Source of the DNA: VAZQ01 sp036557705
GTDB lineage: Bacteria > Pseudomonadota > Alphaproteobacteria > Rhizobiales > Xanthobacteraceae
Assembly (NCBI GenBank): GCA_036557705.1
Contig: DATBHB010000128.1
Coordinates: 1 to 64,000 of the forward strand
Direction: 5' to 3'
Length of the DNA: 64,000 nucleotides
The notes beneath the pieces were generated by a model. It ran no database searches. It was not told the DNA's origin and saw nothing but the letters and a program-made list of their open reading frames with translations. Of this stretch, positions 56,452-64,000 are shown piece after piece. Both the position numbers and the translations under genes were made by a program. Each line of letters starts with the position of its first letter. Position 1 is the stretch's first letter.

Positions 56452-57051
56452 CTACGCGATGTGGGAGGCTTCCTGCTGGGTCGGCAGGCGACCGTTAGGT
56501 GTGAGGCGATCGACCAGTTCGGGAAGGCTTTTGCTCAGTTGGGAGAGCAGGTCGTCGCGGCTCATCCCGGTATGTTTGGCAAGGGCGTCGAGGGTATCAT
56601 TCCCGATCGCAGATGCCAGGTCCTTGGGTGCAATCGATTGATTGGGCCCAGTACCGATCCACGACTGCATAGCGCCGCCTTGTCCGCTATTCTGAAAATC
56701 CTGGAGCAGCCGGCCTAACCCGCCGGTCAGCAAGCTGCCTGCCCCGGCGCCTCCGAGTAGACTGCCGAGCCCTCCCGGAATGAGGTCGTTGAGACTGCCG
56801 CCGGCCCGAGCGCTACCTGCTCCGCCGCCCAACAAGCTGCCGAGCAAGCCGCCAAGACCGCCGGTTTGGGGAGTTCCCGGTGTGGACGTTTGCTGGCCCG
56901 GCTGATTCCCGAAATGCTGAACCGCCTTGTAGGCGAGCAGGCCAAGAAGCGCCATCGTCATTGGCGACATGCCGCCGCCCGAAGTTCCGCCCGCTTGCGG
57001 TTGTCCGCGCGGCCCGTTTTCCATGCCATTGATGATGTCGAGAAGTCCCAT
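56452..57051 (-). CDS. YidB family (DUF937-type) protein
   Basis: This 199-residue protein begins MGLLDIINGM. A Gly/Leu-rich low-complexity middle follows (GGLGGLLGSLLGGG and LLTGGLGRLLQDFQ). It ends with the YidB family domain: QSWIGTGPNQSIAPKDLASAIG, LAKHTGMSRDDLLSQLSKSLPELVDRLTPNG. The function of the family is unknown; the C-terminal helices are conserved. It is followed by a GlsB-like membrane protein on the same strand. Confidence 0.9.
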   Translation of the reverse strand: MGLLDIINGMENGPRGQPQAGGTSGGGMSPMTMALLGLLAYKAVQHFGNQPGQQTSTPGTPQTGGLGGLLGSLLGGGAGSARAGGSLNDLIPGGLGSLLGGAGAGSLLTGGLGRLLQDFQNSGQGGAMQSWIGTGPNQSIAPKDLASAIGNDTLDALAKHTGMSRDDLLSQLSKSLPELVDRLTPNGRLPTQQEASHIA

Positions 57052-57122
57052 GGCCGGCTCCTGAATTTCGCCCCATGTCGAGCGAGTTTATTACCCAAAG
57101 ACCGCGGGTGAGATCGACCTAT

Positions 57123-57425
57123 TCACCGCGGCGGGCCGTAACGACTTTCCCGCGCGCCCGGATCGGCTATCACGCGATGAACCACAAGCCTGTTCCAGAT
57201 GAACAAAACGATGAGCGCGCCGACGGTCGCAGCGATGAACCCCGCGCCTTGGCCGGCCCGGTACCAGCCGATGCTCTGGCCGATGAAGGTCGCAAGAAAT
57301 GCCCCGGCGATGCCCAGCAAGGTGGTCAGGATGAAGCCGCTCGGATTGTTCGGCCCGGGCGAAAGCATGCGCGCAATAATGCCGGCCACGAAACCGACGA
57401 CGATGATCCAGATGATCCCGGACAT
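57123..57425 (-). CDS. GlsB/YeaQ/YmgE family stress-response membrane protein
   Basis: A 100-residue protein with three predicted membrane helices (IIWIIVVGFVAGIIARML, FILTTLLGIAGAFLATFIG, GFIAATVGALIVLFIWN) and the family's Gly-rich transglycosylase-associated pattern. Members are induced by stress or in stationary phase. Length is slightly above the usual 80-90 because of a charged C-terminal tail. Confidence 0.92.
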   Translation of the reverse strand: MSGIIWIIVVGFVAGIIARMLSPGPNNPSGFILTTLLGIAGAFLATFIGQSIGWYRAGQGAGFIAATVGALIVLFIWNRLVVHRVIADPGARESRYGPPR

Positions 57426-57500
57426 GCGACCTCCCTCGATGGATCCGTGGCTTGCCGGACCTGATCCGGCAGGCCACGAGGACTATTCGGCTGGACGATT

Positions 57501-57983
57501 CTAGCCCTTCAGGCGCTTGTTGCACTCGCTGTAGTAGCCGCCGCCCTTCTCGATCCAGGTCAGACCACCGTTACGGTTGCTGGCCTTATTGGCGTTGTAT
57601 TGATCGAGGCACGTATGCATCCGCGCCCGGCCCGGACTCTCGCTCGAATATTTCGGCGAGACTGCCGTCGGAAATACTGCCGCGCCGGGCGACCCGATTC
57701 CGGTCGTTGTGGGCCGTGCCGGTGTTTGCGCGCGCTGGGAAGCCGGTTGCTGTGTCGCTGGAGTTGCAGCCGCCGGGGCAGCGGCAGGCGCCGCGGAAGC
57801 GGTCGAACCGCACTCCGCCTTGCGGAAATCGTTCCATTTCAGCTTGGTCGTCCCGGCCGCCTGCGCGGCGCGATATTTCTCGCTGCACTCCTTGAGGGTG
57901 AGAGCCTGTGCGGTTGGCGCCGGAAGCGCCCAATATGCAAGTGCCAGCGCGCAGGCGCATGACGCGATCGAACGTGTCAGCAT
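57501..57983 (-). CDS. Exported hypothetical protein with repeated ECSEKY/C-rich motifs
   Basis: This 160-residue protein has a signal peptide (about 1-28) and a segment LKECSEKYRAAQAAGTTKLKWNDFRKAECG. The segment resembles the PsiF-like or 'KWNDFRK' motif of small periplasmic proteins in Hyphomicrobiales. An Ala/Pro-rich linker and a C-terminal part with two Cys (HTCLDQYNANKA, YYSECNKRLKG) follow. ATG 57983 is chosen because aaggagag stands just before it. Function unknown. Confidence 0.7.
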   Translation of the reverse strand: MLTRSIASCACALALAYWALPAPTAQALTLKECSEKYRAAQAAGTTKLKWNDFRKAECGSTASAAPAAAPAAATPATQQPASQRAQTPARPTTTGIGSPGAAVFPTAVSPKYSSESPGRARMHTCLDQYNANKASNRNGGLTWIEKGGGYYSECNKRLKG

Positions 57984-58079
57984 GCCATCTCTCCTTGGTA
58001 GTTGTTCCTCTGCAACCTCGTTAGATTCGCAAAGTTCCCTAACATACACCTCGGCCGCAGCGAAGTGGAGTCATCTCGG

Positions 58080-58943
58080 CTACTGCCGCGACTGCCTGAA
58101 ATAGCGTAGATCAGGAGGTTCCTGACCTCTCTTGGTCGGCATCAGGAGACCGTCAGCACTGAGAAAATAGGCATCCTTCCCGATCACCACGTGCATATTG
58201 CCGACGGTGCAGATGTTCTGAACGAACTCGGGGTTATTCGTGTAGCGAAAGGTCTTGTCGACCGTCCAGGGTCGCGTCAACGCATGGTCGATGGTCGTCA
58301 TCTCGTCGTGAATAACCCGCGGGTCCTGCTTATCGCGATAGATGCGCTCCTTGATGATTGTCTGATTATCGGCGTGGAGCGGGATGCCGGCATTATCGAA
58401 ACTGCGCGGCCCCATGAAATTGCGCGTTTCAACTTCGAGCACGCCATAATGGCCGTCGCCGTCCTCATCGATCCATCGGCCGATCGAATAACCGAAATAG
58501 GTGGGATCCGCATAGGCAGGCCAATCGCGCCCGTCGGTATAGATCCGGCGCGGCATCTGCTGGACGAAGATCACATGCGTGGCCTTCGGCGTGACTACGA
58601 ATTCGAGCCCCTGGTTTCCGGCCATGTCACGCGGCATGCCGCCGGGAAGGCATGAGTAGGTCTGATTGCCGCCCTGTCCGCCCTCGGCCTGATCTTTGAG
58701 CCCCGCCTCGAACCGGGCCTGGTATTCCGGCGTGAGCGGCGCCTGCTGCCCGCGTGCGGGAGGTTTGTATTGATCGTAGCGGTTGCCGCCCCTGGTCTGG
58801 GTCCAGCGCATCGGCCCCGACCAGTCCGGGTATTTTGTACGATCATATTTCGAGGCAGCGGCTTTCGAGGCGCCCTGAGCGTGCGCACCGGCAACGCACA
58901 ATGCAGCCAGGGCAACGGCTCCGATCAGCGTCCGATAAAGCAT
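58080..58943 (-). CDS. Exported protein of unknown function, paralogue A of a divergent pair
   Basis: This 287-residue protein has a signal peptide (about 1-22) and repeated family motifs shared with the divergent neighbour: YPDWSGPM, APLTPEYQARFE, DQAEGGQG and C.PGGMPR. FTPKAT-type strands, IYTDGRDWP, GYSIGRW.DEDGDG, TTIDHALTRPWTVDKTFR and FLSADGLLMP follow. I cannot name a function. The pattern is compact and periplasmic-looking, with two Cys that could pair. The paralogue is transcribed away from it, 153 bases apart. Confidence 0.75.
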   Translation of the reverse strand: MLYRTLIGAVALAALCVAGAHAQGASKAAASKYDRTKYPDWSGPMRWTQTRGGNRYDQYKPPARGQQAPLTPEYQARFEAGLKDQAEGGQGGNQTYSCLPGGMPRDMAGNQGLEFVVTPKATHVIFVQQMPRRIYTDGRDWPAYADPTYFGYSIGRWIDEDGDGHYGVLEVETRNFMGPRSFDNAGIPLHADNQTIIKERIYRDKQDPRVIHDEMTTIDHALTRPWTVDKTFRYTNNPEFVQNICTVGNMHVVIGKDAYFLSADGLLMPTKRGQEPPDLRYFRQSRQ

Positions 58944-59096
58944 GACTCCTGCCTCCGATTGACCAACGCCCCCCTGCGCACTTGCCGTTTACCCAGCATA
59001 GCAGGTTGTCGGCCATGGCGAAGGCGATGTATCGTGACGCACGGGCGGATGGCGCCGCGCCTGGCGCATAACAAGCCGCAATGCGGGAGGATCGTC

Positions 59097-59960
59097 ATGA
59101 CGAATCGGAGCCTGAGCGGCCTTTCGGCGGGTGTCCTGGCCGCCGCGCTGATCGTCCTCACAATGGCGCCTGGGAAGGCCGCCGATGACGCGAAATATCC
59201 CAACTGGAAGGGCCAGTGGGTCACGATCAATTTCCGCTTGGGGGGTCAGGTCATAAAATACGATCCCAACAAGGCATGGGGGCCGGCACAGCAGGCCCCG
59301 CTCACGCCGGAATACCAGAAGATCCTGGAAGAGAGCATGGCCGATCAGGCCGAGGGCGGGCTCGGCAATTATCCCACCGCCCGGTGTCTACCCGGCGGCA
59401 TGCCGCGGGTGATGGCGGCGCCTACCCAGGAATACATCGTCACGCCGGAGACTACCTATATTTCCACCGGACAGGAGTTTCGTCGAATCTTCACTGACGG
59501 ACGCGACTGGCCAGCCGTCATCGAGCAGCCGACCTTTCAGGGCTATTCGATCGGCAGGTGGGTGGACGAGGACGGCGATGGGCGCTACGACACGCTCGAA
59601 GCCGACACGCGCGTCTTCAAAGGCCCGCGTGCTTTCGATGCTTCCGGTTTGCCGCTGGCTTTCGATAATCAGTCGATCTTCCGGGAGCGATTTCATCTCG
59701 ACAAGGCCAATCCGAATCTCCTGCACGACGAAATCACCACGATCGATCATGCCTTGACGCGCCCATGGAGTGTCGACAAGACCTTCCGTCGCAGTTCCAA
59801 TCCGCGACCCGACTGGGGCCAGAGGTTCTGCACTGAGGGAAACAACCAGGTCATGATCGGGAATGAAAACTACTTCCTCAGCGCCGACGGGTTGCTGATG
59901 CCGGCCAAGAGGGATCAGGCGCCGCCGGACTTGCGCTATTTCAAGCGAACGCAAAGGTAA
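59097..59960 (+). CDS. Exported protein of unknown function, paralogue B of a divergent pair
   Basis: Exactly the same length (287 residues) and motif order as its divergent neighbour: YPNWKGQW, APLTPEYQKILE, DQAEGGLG and C.PGGMPR. IFTDGRDWP, GYSIGRWVDEDGDGRYD, TTIDHALTRPWSVDKTFR and FLSADGLLMP follow. The signal peptide ends near residue 28. ATG 59097 follows a gggagg ribosome site. The pair looks like an inverted duplication with later divergence. Function not recognised. Confidence 0.75.
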   Translation: MTNRSLSGLSAGVLAAALIVLTMAPGKAADDAKYPNWKGQWVTINFRLGGQVIKYDPNKAWGPAQQAPLTPEYQKILEESMADQAEGGLGNYPTARCLPGGMPRVMAAPTQEYIVTPETTYISTGQEFRRIFTDGRDWPAVIEQPTFQGYSIGRWVDEDGDGRYDTLEADTRVFKGPRAFDASGLPLAFDNQSIFRERFHLDKANPNLLHDEITTIDHALTRPWSVDKTFRRSSNPRPDWGQRFCTEGNNQVMIGNENYFLSADGLLMPAKRDQAPPDLRYFKRTQR

Positions 59961-60132
59961 TGCTCTGGCGCCGGGGACACGCACTCTGAACGGGTCGGCC
60001 GATACGGGCGTTACTCCCGCTGTTCCAGAGTCTAGTTTTGTACAGTCCGTTGCCGAATTACCACAGCTTCCATGTGCCCGGGATGGTATGATCCTGCTTG
60101 GGTAGACAGGGCAAATTGTCAGGGGGGCGTAC

Positions 60133-60813
60133 GTGGAAAATTTGACTTACTCCGCGGACTTGATCCGAGCACTCGTCGATATTCCGCCGAACTCGCATCG
60201 GGAGGCATTTGACGCAACCGGATACGCTGCGAGCGCTTGGCCTGATTCGCTAAAACCGATCGGCGCGGGAGCTGCTCAATGTGAGTCCTTCGAGGAATGG
60301 TGGAACAGACACAAGATAACTCTCGCCCATCTCCATCCAATGATGGCGGAGCAGTGGATATACAGACACTGGATTTGGTCCCCCTACCGCAATCTGCCCC
60401 TTGACCAGTTGGTGTGGCGGCAAGAGTCGTGGAAGACCAGGCGGATTCTGGAGGAAGCCTTCAGGCGCCCGCAATTCGGGATGCTTCAACCGGCATTCGA
60501 TTACGAGGTCTTTCACGGCAAGTATTTCGAGCCGGCCCGCAGCATGGATCAAACCGGGACTTGGAATTATCCGATCATGGTCCTATCGACGCCGAATGGC
60601 GTAAAGACGACTCGGGGCGTATTCGCACAGGTGCGCTACTGCCTCATCGAGGGGCATCAGCGGGTACGGTACCTCAACGCATTGAGCGCTCGCGGTGAAT
60701 GTGCCGGCGAACATTGCGTTTTCCTGCTCTCGATCGGAGAGCGCGGGCTCCCTCATTCCACACCTTCGTCGGTGCACAAGCCTGCCAGTCACTGGAGCGC
60801 GATGTCGGCCTGA
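60133..60813 (+). CDS. Hypothetical protein with a ParB-like 'EGHQR' segment
   Basis: A 226-residue frame begins at GTG 60133 behind a G-rich ribosome site (aggggggcgtac). It is rich in Trp and aromatic residues (EQWIYRHWIWSPYRN). Near 165-190 it reads PIMVLSTPNGVKTTRG...CLIEGHQRVRYLNAL, which resembles the strand and EGH(Q/R)R motif of ParB/sulfiredoxin-like domains. That likeness is weak and the family is not established. No membrane segment or signal peptide. It stands alone before the glycosyltransferase gene. Confidence 0.5.
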   Translation: MENLTYSADLIRALVDIPPNSHREAFDATGYAASAWPDSLKPIGAGAAQCESFEEWWNRHKITLAHLHPMMAEQWIYRHWIWSPYRNLPLDQLVWRQESWKTRRILEEAFRRPQFGMLQPAFDYEVFHGKYFEPARSMDQTGTWNYPIMVLSTPNGVKTTRGVFAQVRYCLIEGHQRVRYLNALSARGECAGEHCVFLLSIGERGLPHSTPSSVHKPASHWSAMSA

Positions 60814-60911
60814 TATTCGGCCTTATATATTGTCTCGATATGCGATCACAGTTGCGGGCGGAGGGCATCGATTCCCATGCACTTCGCGGCTGACCTTTCA
60901 ACCTCCGGCGC

Positions 60912-62021
60912 ATGCGTTTAGCCTTTGCAATCGTCACGCTGTTTCCGTGGGGAGGGCTGCAGCGCGATTGTCTGCGAATGAGCCGCGCTGCGAGACAAGC
61001 CGGGCACGAGGTGACCATCTTCACTGCGCGACGCTTTGGGGAACTGCCGGGCGATCTCGACGTGAGGGTGTTGCCGGTAGGCTCGCTCACTAATTACGGC
61101 CGCAACCGCCGGTTCAGCGAGGCGCTCCGGGGGGCGCTTGGCGGGCGCTTCGATCGCGTCGTCGGGTTTGACAAGATCCCGGGCCTCGACGTGCTGTACT
61201 GTGGACATTCTTGCTATGCCGAGTCGAAGCCGGGCTTCTGGCGCAAGCTCAACCCGCGCGTCCGCGGGATGCTGGCGCTGGAGGAGTCCTGCTTTGCCCC
61301 GGATTCGCGCACCCGTGTGCTCGCGCTGGCGGAGTCGCAGGTCACAGCCTATCGTCGCGCATGGGAGACGCCTCCGGAACGAATCACTCTGCTGCCACCG
61401 CCGATCGACGCCGGTCGTCGACATCCAGAATTTCGCACCGATGAAACGCGCGAACGCGTCCGCGCTAAGCTTGGGCTTGCGGCCGAAACACTCGTATTGT
61501 TGTCGATCGGAGCATGGCCGAGGACCAAGGGGCTCGACCGGATTGTCGCGGCGCTTCCTCATTTCAAGGAAGCGAAACTTCTAGTCTGCGGCGCCGCGTC
61601 GGATAATCCGGAGGCAGTCGCGCTAGTCGATCAGGCTCGTAGTCTAGGCGTGGCAGATCGCATTTGCTTGCTGGGACCGCGCGAGGACGTGCCGCAAATC
61701 ATGGCCGCGGCCGATCTTCTCGTACACCCGGCGAGAGTGGAGGCCGGCGGGATTGTGATCGTGGAGGCGATCGTCAATGGCCTTCCGACCATCGCAACCG
61801 CACTATGCGGATTTTCGTCCCACATCAGAAGGGCTGATGCGGGAATCGTCATCCCCGAGCCCTTCACGGGCCACGCGTTGATCGATGCACTCCGGCGTGG
61901 CACGGACCGGCAGGCCAGAGCGAGATGGTCTGCGAACGGAGTCTCCTATGGCGCAGACCCGGAGCTTTACGCCGGCATAGATCGGGCGCTTGAGGCCATC
62001 GTGAAGGGCCGCCTGAACTGA
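60912..62021 (+). CDS. Glycosyltransferase family 4, WaaG-like
   Basis: This 369-residue GT-B protein has the N-terminal FPWGGLQRDCLRMSRAARQAGHEV acceptor side and the donor-binding C-terminal half. That half contains LLSIGAWPRTKGLDRIVAAL, and ICLLGPREDVPQIMAAADLLVHPARVEAGGIVIVEAI (E-x7-E type). It resembles lipopolysaccharide core glucosyltransferase I. It should add a hexose to an LPS core or a similar surface glycan at the cytoplasmic face of the membrane. The neighbouring minus-strand glycosyltransferases point to a surface polysaccharide locus. Confidence 0.85.
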   Translation: MRLAFAIVTLFPWGGLQRDCLRMSRAARQAGHEVTIFTARRFGELPGDLDVRVLPVGSLTNYGRNRRFSEALRGALGGRFDRVVGFDKIPGLDVLYCGHSCYAESKPGFWRKLNPRVRGMLALEESCFAPDSRTRVLALAESQVTAYRRAWETPPERITLLPPPIDAGRRHPEFRTDETRERVRAKLGLAAETLVLLSIGAWPRTKGLDRIVAALPHFKEAKLLVCGAASDNPEAVALVDQARSLGVADRICLLGPREDVPQIMAAADLLVHPARVEAGGIVIVEAIVNGLPTIATALCGFSSHIRRADAGIVIPEPFTGHALIDALRRGTDRQARARWSANGVSYGADPELYAGIDRALEAIVKGRLN

Positions 62022-62089
62022 CCCGAACTTTCGCCGTCCTGGTCGAGGTCACTCGATCCATTTCGAGAGCGTACTCGCCGCGCGCGCCC

Positions 62090-63193
62090 TCACGCGGACG
62101 CTGCCGCAGCGGGTTCCGATGCACCGCCCAGGCGGTCAGCGACACAAGTCCCACCGCCGAAGAGCGCCAGTTCGAAGCGTCGGGCATATTCGGGCCAAGA
62201 GATACCCTGCTGATTTTGGATTGCCGCCTCGTGCTGGCGGCGCCAAAGGCGATCGTCAGTCAGTAGCGACACCGCCGCTTCGGCAAACTGCCCGGCATCG
62301 GATCGGTGAAAGCCGGTGACGCCGTCGATCACGCGTTCAGGCAGGACGGCGACCGGCGCAATCACTGCCGGCACCCCCAGCGCCTGAGCCTCCGCCAGCG
62401 ACAAACAAAACGCTTCGCATTTGTGCCCAAGATAGAGCATCACGCGGGAGTTGCGCATCGCCTCAATGAGTTCTCGCCGCTCAAGGCTCGGATGCACGAC
62501 AACAGAGCGCTTGACGTTTTCCGGCATGCCGGGCGGCAGGACGGAGCCCTCCCACGCCTTCCAGGCCTCCTCGCCGGGGCGCAGGCTGTTCACACCGAAG
62601 ACGTCGAGCACCGCGTCCGGCACGCGCGGGAGAATCGAGGCTGCCCAAATTTCAACCAGGCGCCGGAGATTACGCTGGGGGTTGGAGGCGAATATGGCGC
62701 GGCGCCGCGGGACCGTCGCGCGGAACTCGCGACCTCTCACGTCGTCCGGCAGGGCGAGCGGTATGACGATTTTAGACGCCTGGTGGGGCAGCAAGTGCGA
62801 ATAGCGCACGACCTGATACTGGCTCGCCAATATCGGGATAGGGCGGTAGAGCCACATCCGCCAAATCTTCTTGTAATGCTTGAGCTGATTGGACGGCCAA
62901 AGCACCCAGATCGCCCTTCGCTGGGGCTTGCGAACAAAACCGAGCAGTTTTGGCTGTTGAACCGCCACGTATAGGTCGCAGCTCTCGGGCGCAGCGTGGC
63001 TCAAAGGCCGCCATGCGACTCCCTCGTGCTCGATCGGCCCTTCACAATTCGTGTACACGCTGACCTCGTGTCCACGACAGACCAGCTCGCGAGCGCAGCG
63101 AATGACGCTCGATTCGGTGCCCCCTAATGGCCGCACATCAAGGTCGCGGCCATCATAAGGCATCGAAGTATCGGCAATGATGATTCTGGACAT
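62090..63193 (-). CDS. Glycosyltransferase, GT-B fold
   Basis: This 367-residue protein has the N-terminal PLGGTESSVIRCARELVCRGHEVSVYT of group 1 glycosyltransferases. The C-terminal donor site is MLYLGHKCEAFCLSLAEAQALGVPAV. The middle has RRAIFASNPQRNLRRLVEIW, where a Gly-rich loop is often found. Sugar and acceptor are unknown. It converges on the family 4 gene, 68 bases apart, and is preceded upstream by a repeat and another glycosyltransferase on the same strand. Confidence 0.85.
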   Translation of the reverse strand: MSRIIIADTSMPYDGRDLDVRPLGGTESSVIRCARELVCRGHEVSVYTNCEGPIEHEGVAWRPLSHAAPESCDLYVAVQQPKLLGFVRKPQRRAIWVLWPSNQLKHYKKIWRMWLYRPIPILASQYQVVRYSHLLPHQASKIVIPLALPDDVRGREFRATVPRRRAIFASNPQRNLRRLVEIWAASILPRVPDAVLDVFGVNSLRPGEEAWKAWEGSVLPPGMPENVKRSVVVHPSLERRELIEAMRNSRVMLYLGHKCEAFCLSLAEAQALGVPAVIAPVAVLPERVIDGVTGFHRSDAGQFAEAAVSLLTDDRLWRRQHEAAIQNQQGISWPEYARRFELALFGGGTCVADRLGGASEPAAAASA

Positions 63194-63252
63194 GAGTTTT
63201 CTCTGCGATTGTTCCAGTCGCTAGCATAAGCGACTGCGTGTCCCGGGTGCGG

Positions 63253-63442
63253 TGCAGCGCGAGCGCGCGCCTAGGACAGAATTGAAATCTGCACATGTAC
63301 CTCAGCGCGCGCGAGTGGTGCACCGCTGATCCGGGACCGCCAAGACCGAGCTTCTGGCGGTCCCGCGTCTGCAGCGCAGCGCGGCTCGGCTTCTACGCTC
63401 AATCGGAAGTCCTCCGACCGCGCTGCGCTGTGCGCGGGACAC
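63253..63442. repeat. Dispersed repeat of about 190 bp, copy 2
   Basis: Corresponds block by block to 44580-44772: gcgcgagcgcgcgc, then ccgctgatccgggaccgccaag, ggcggtcccgcgtctgca and gctgcgctg.gcgggacac. It fills most of the 301-base gap between two glycosyltransferase genes; no gene is seen there. Confidence 0.75.
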
Positions 63443-63494
63443 GACAACCTGGCGCCCACGACCCGACCGAACTTCATCGCAATCCGCTCCTGAG

Positions 63495-64000
63495 CTACTT
63501 TCGCTTCCCATGGCGCTGAGCCTTGATGCAATCCAAGGCAATATCAAGGACATGCTCGCAGACACGATCGTGCGTATGATACGCCAGCACATGTTCGCGA
63601 GCGTTGCGCCCCATTTCTGCCAATGTAAACTTGTCCTGCAAGGCTCTGGTTACGACCGTGCTCAGTCCGCTGTCCTCCAGCGGATAAACGAACGTGTGAA
63701 CTCCATCTATCAGCGGCCGATATCGCAAGACGCTTGGCGGGCTCGTGACCGGCACCGATTGGCATAGGCTTGCTTCGAAATGCCTGAAGCAATCACCCCA
63801 GCCGAAGCCCTCCGGCGACCAAGTCAACCAGGCGCGTGCGCACCGCTCGAGATACTCCGTTTTCGACAAGCCGCCTTGGCAGATATCAACCGAATAACCG
63901 GCGGCGGCGAGTGCCTTGAGCTGCTCAAAGCCGCGCTGGCGAATGGCAGAATTGATTCGGCCGGCAAAGAATATATCGACAGATTTTTCCTCTCGCGTAG
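63495..64000 (-). CDS. Glycosyltransferase, CgeB/YkvP-like C-terminal part (5' end outside window)
   Basis: The minus-strand frame is open from the window edge down to 63495 and gives 168 residues of the C-terminal domain of a GT-B glycosyltransferase. Recognisable are VDIFFAGRINSAIRQRGFEQL, GLSKTEYLERCARAWLTWSPEG and WGDCFRHFEASLCQSVPVTS. These match the donor-binding side of CgeB/group 1-like enzymes, and a tail ARAL...MGRNAREHVLAYHTHDRVCEHVL closes it. The start codon lies beyond 64000. Confidence 0.8.
   Translation of the reverse strand, partial: TREEKSVDIFFAGRINSAIRQRGFEQLKALAAAGYSVDICQGGLSKTEYLERCARAWLTWSPEGFGWGDCFRHFEASLCQSVPVTSPPSVLRYRPLIDGVHTFVYPLEDSGLSTVVTRALQDKFTLAEMGRNAREHVLAYHTHDRVCEHVLDIALDCIKAQRHGKRK

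Overview
The window looks like chromosomal DNA of a GC-rich alphaproteobacterium, most likely a Hyphomicrobiales member of the Bradyrhizobium/Rhodopseudomonas/Xanthobacteraceae kind. The reasons are the codon use, a tRNA-His with A73 and no encoded G-1, an HWE histidine kinase, box-type benzoate degradation, PQQ dehydrogenases and several families of long palindromic intergenic repeats. This assignment comes from reading alone, without a database search.

Layout. 0-6.2 kb: the 3' end of an RHS polymorphic toxin with a probable immunity gene, a decayed second RHS gene with an IS3-type scrap, then a fragment of a type II secretion locus (gspL-M-N, with gspK convergent). 6.2-13 kb, minus strand: aerobic benzoyl-CoA degradation (boxB, boxC, a ModA-like binding protein, an aldo/keto reductase, a benzoate-CoA ligase). 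13-18.2 kb: an M24 metallopeptidase homologue lacking one metal Asp, a SPOR-type lytic transglycosylase, a DUF763 protein and a Rieske oxygenase. 19-25.4 kb: modA, msrB, an msrA remnant, and a periplasmic molybdenum hydroxylase operon (2Fe-2S subunit, Mo subunit, triheme cytochrome c). 25.8-34.5 kb: a frameshifted OFA-type MFS gene, a GPP34 protein, an arylsulfotransferase-like protein, a VOC protein, a DUF1194 protein, Kup and a methyltransferase.

34.8-42.7 kb is the most striking part. Two paralogous PQQ-dependent dehydrogenases, both with the WD(F/Y)D lanthanide signature, flank a minus-strand island of about 15 tRNA or tRNA-like genes with the RNA ligase gene rtcB embedded in it. Some of these tRNAs look normal: Pro(CGG), Leu(CAG), Arg(ACG), Glu(TTC), Gly(TCC). 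Others are strongly deviant: a class II tRNA with a UAU anticodon, two with C33, D arms with 4-nt loops, and a composite element with two T arms. A consensus-like sigma70 promoter and a small ORF with a good ribosome site precede the array. I read it as a possible tRNA reserve/repair island, in which RtcB would reseal cleaved tRNAs and divergent tRNAs might escape or decoy an anticodon nuclease. The arrangement is seen in the sequence; the function is inference.

42.8-47.7 kb: a UbiD-family decarboxylase, an FlK-like thioesterase overlapping idi, and an EntS-like MFS exporter. 47.7-56 kb, minus strand: a two-gene signalling operon encoding a 2104-residue soluble hybrid kinase with about 13 HAMP units in tandem and a REC-PAS-HWE kinase-REC protein. 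56.4-60 kb: YidB-like, GlsB-like and secreted proteins, including a divergent pair of 287-residue paralogues. 60.9-64 kb: three glycosyltransferases, the last cut by the window edge.

At least four families of intergenic palindromic repeats are scattered throughout.
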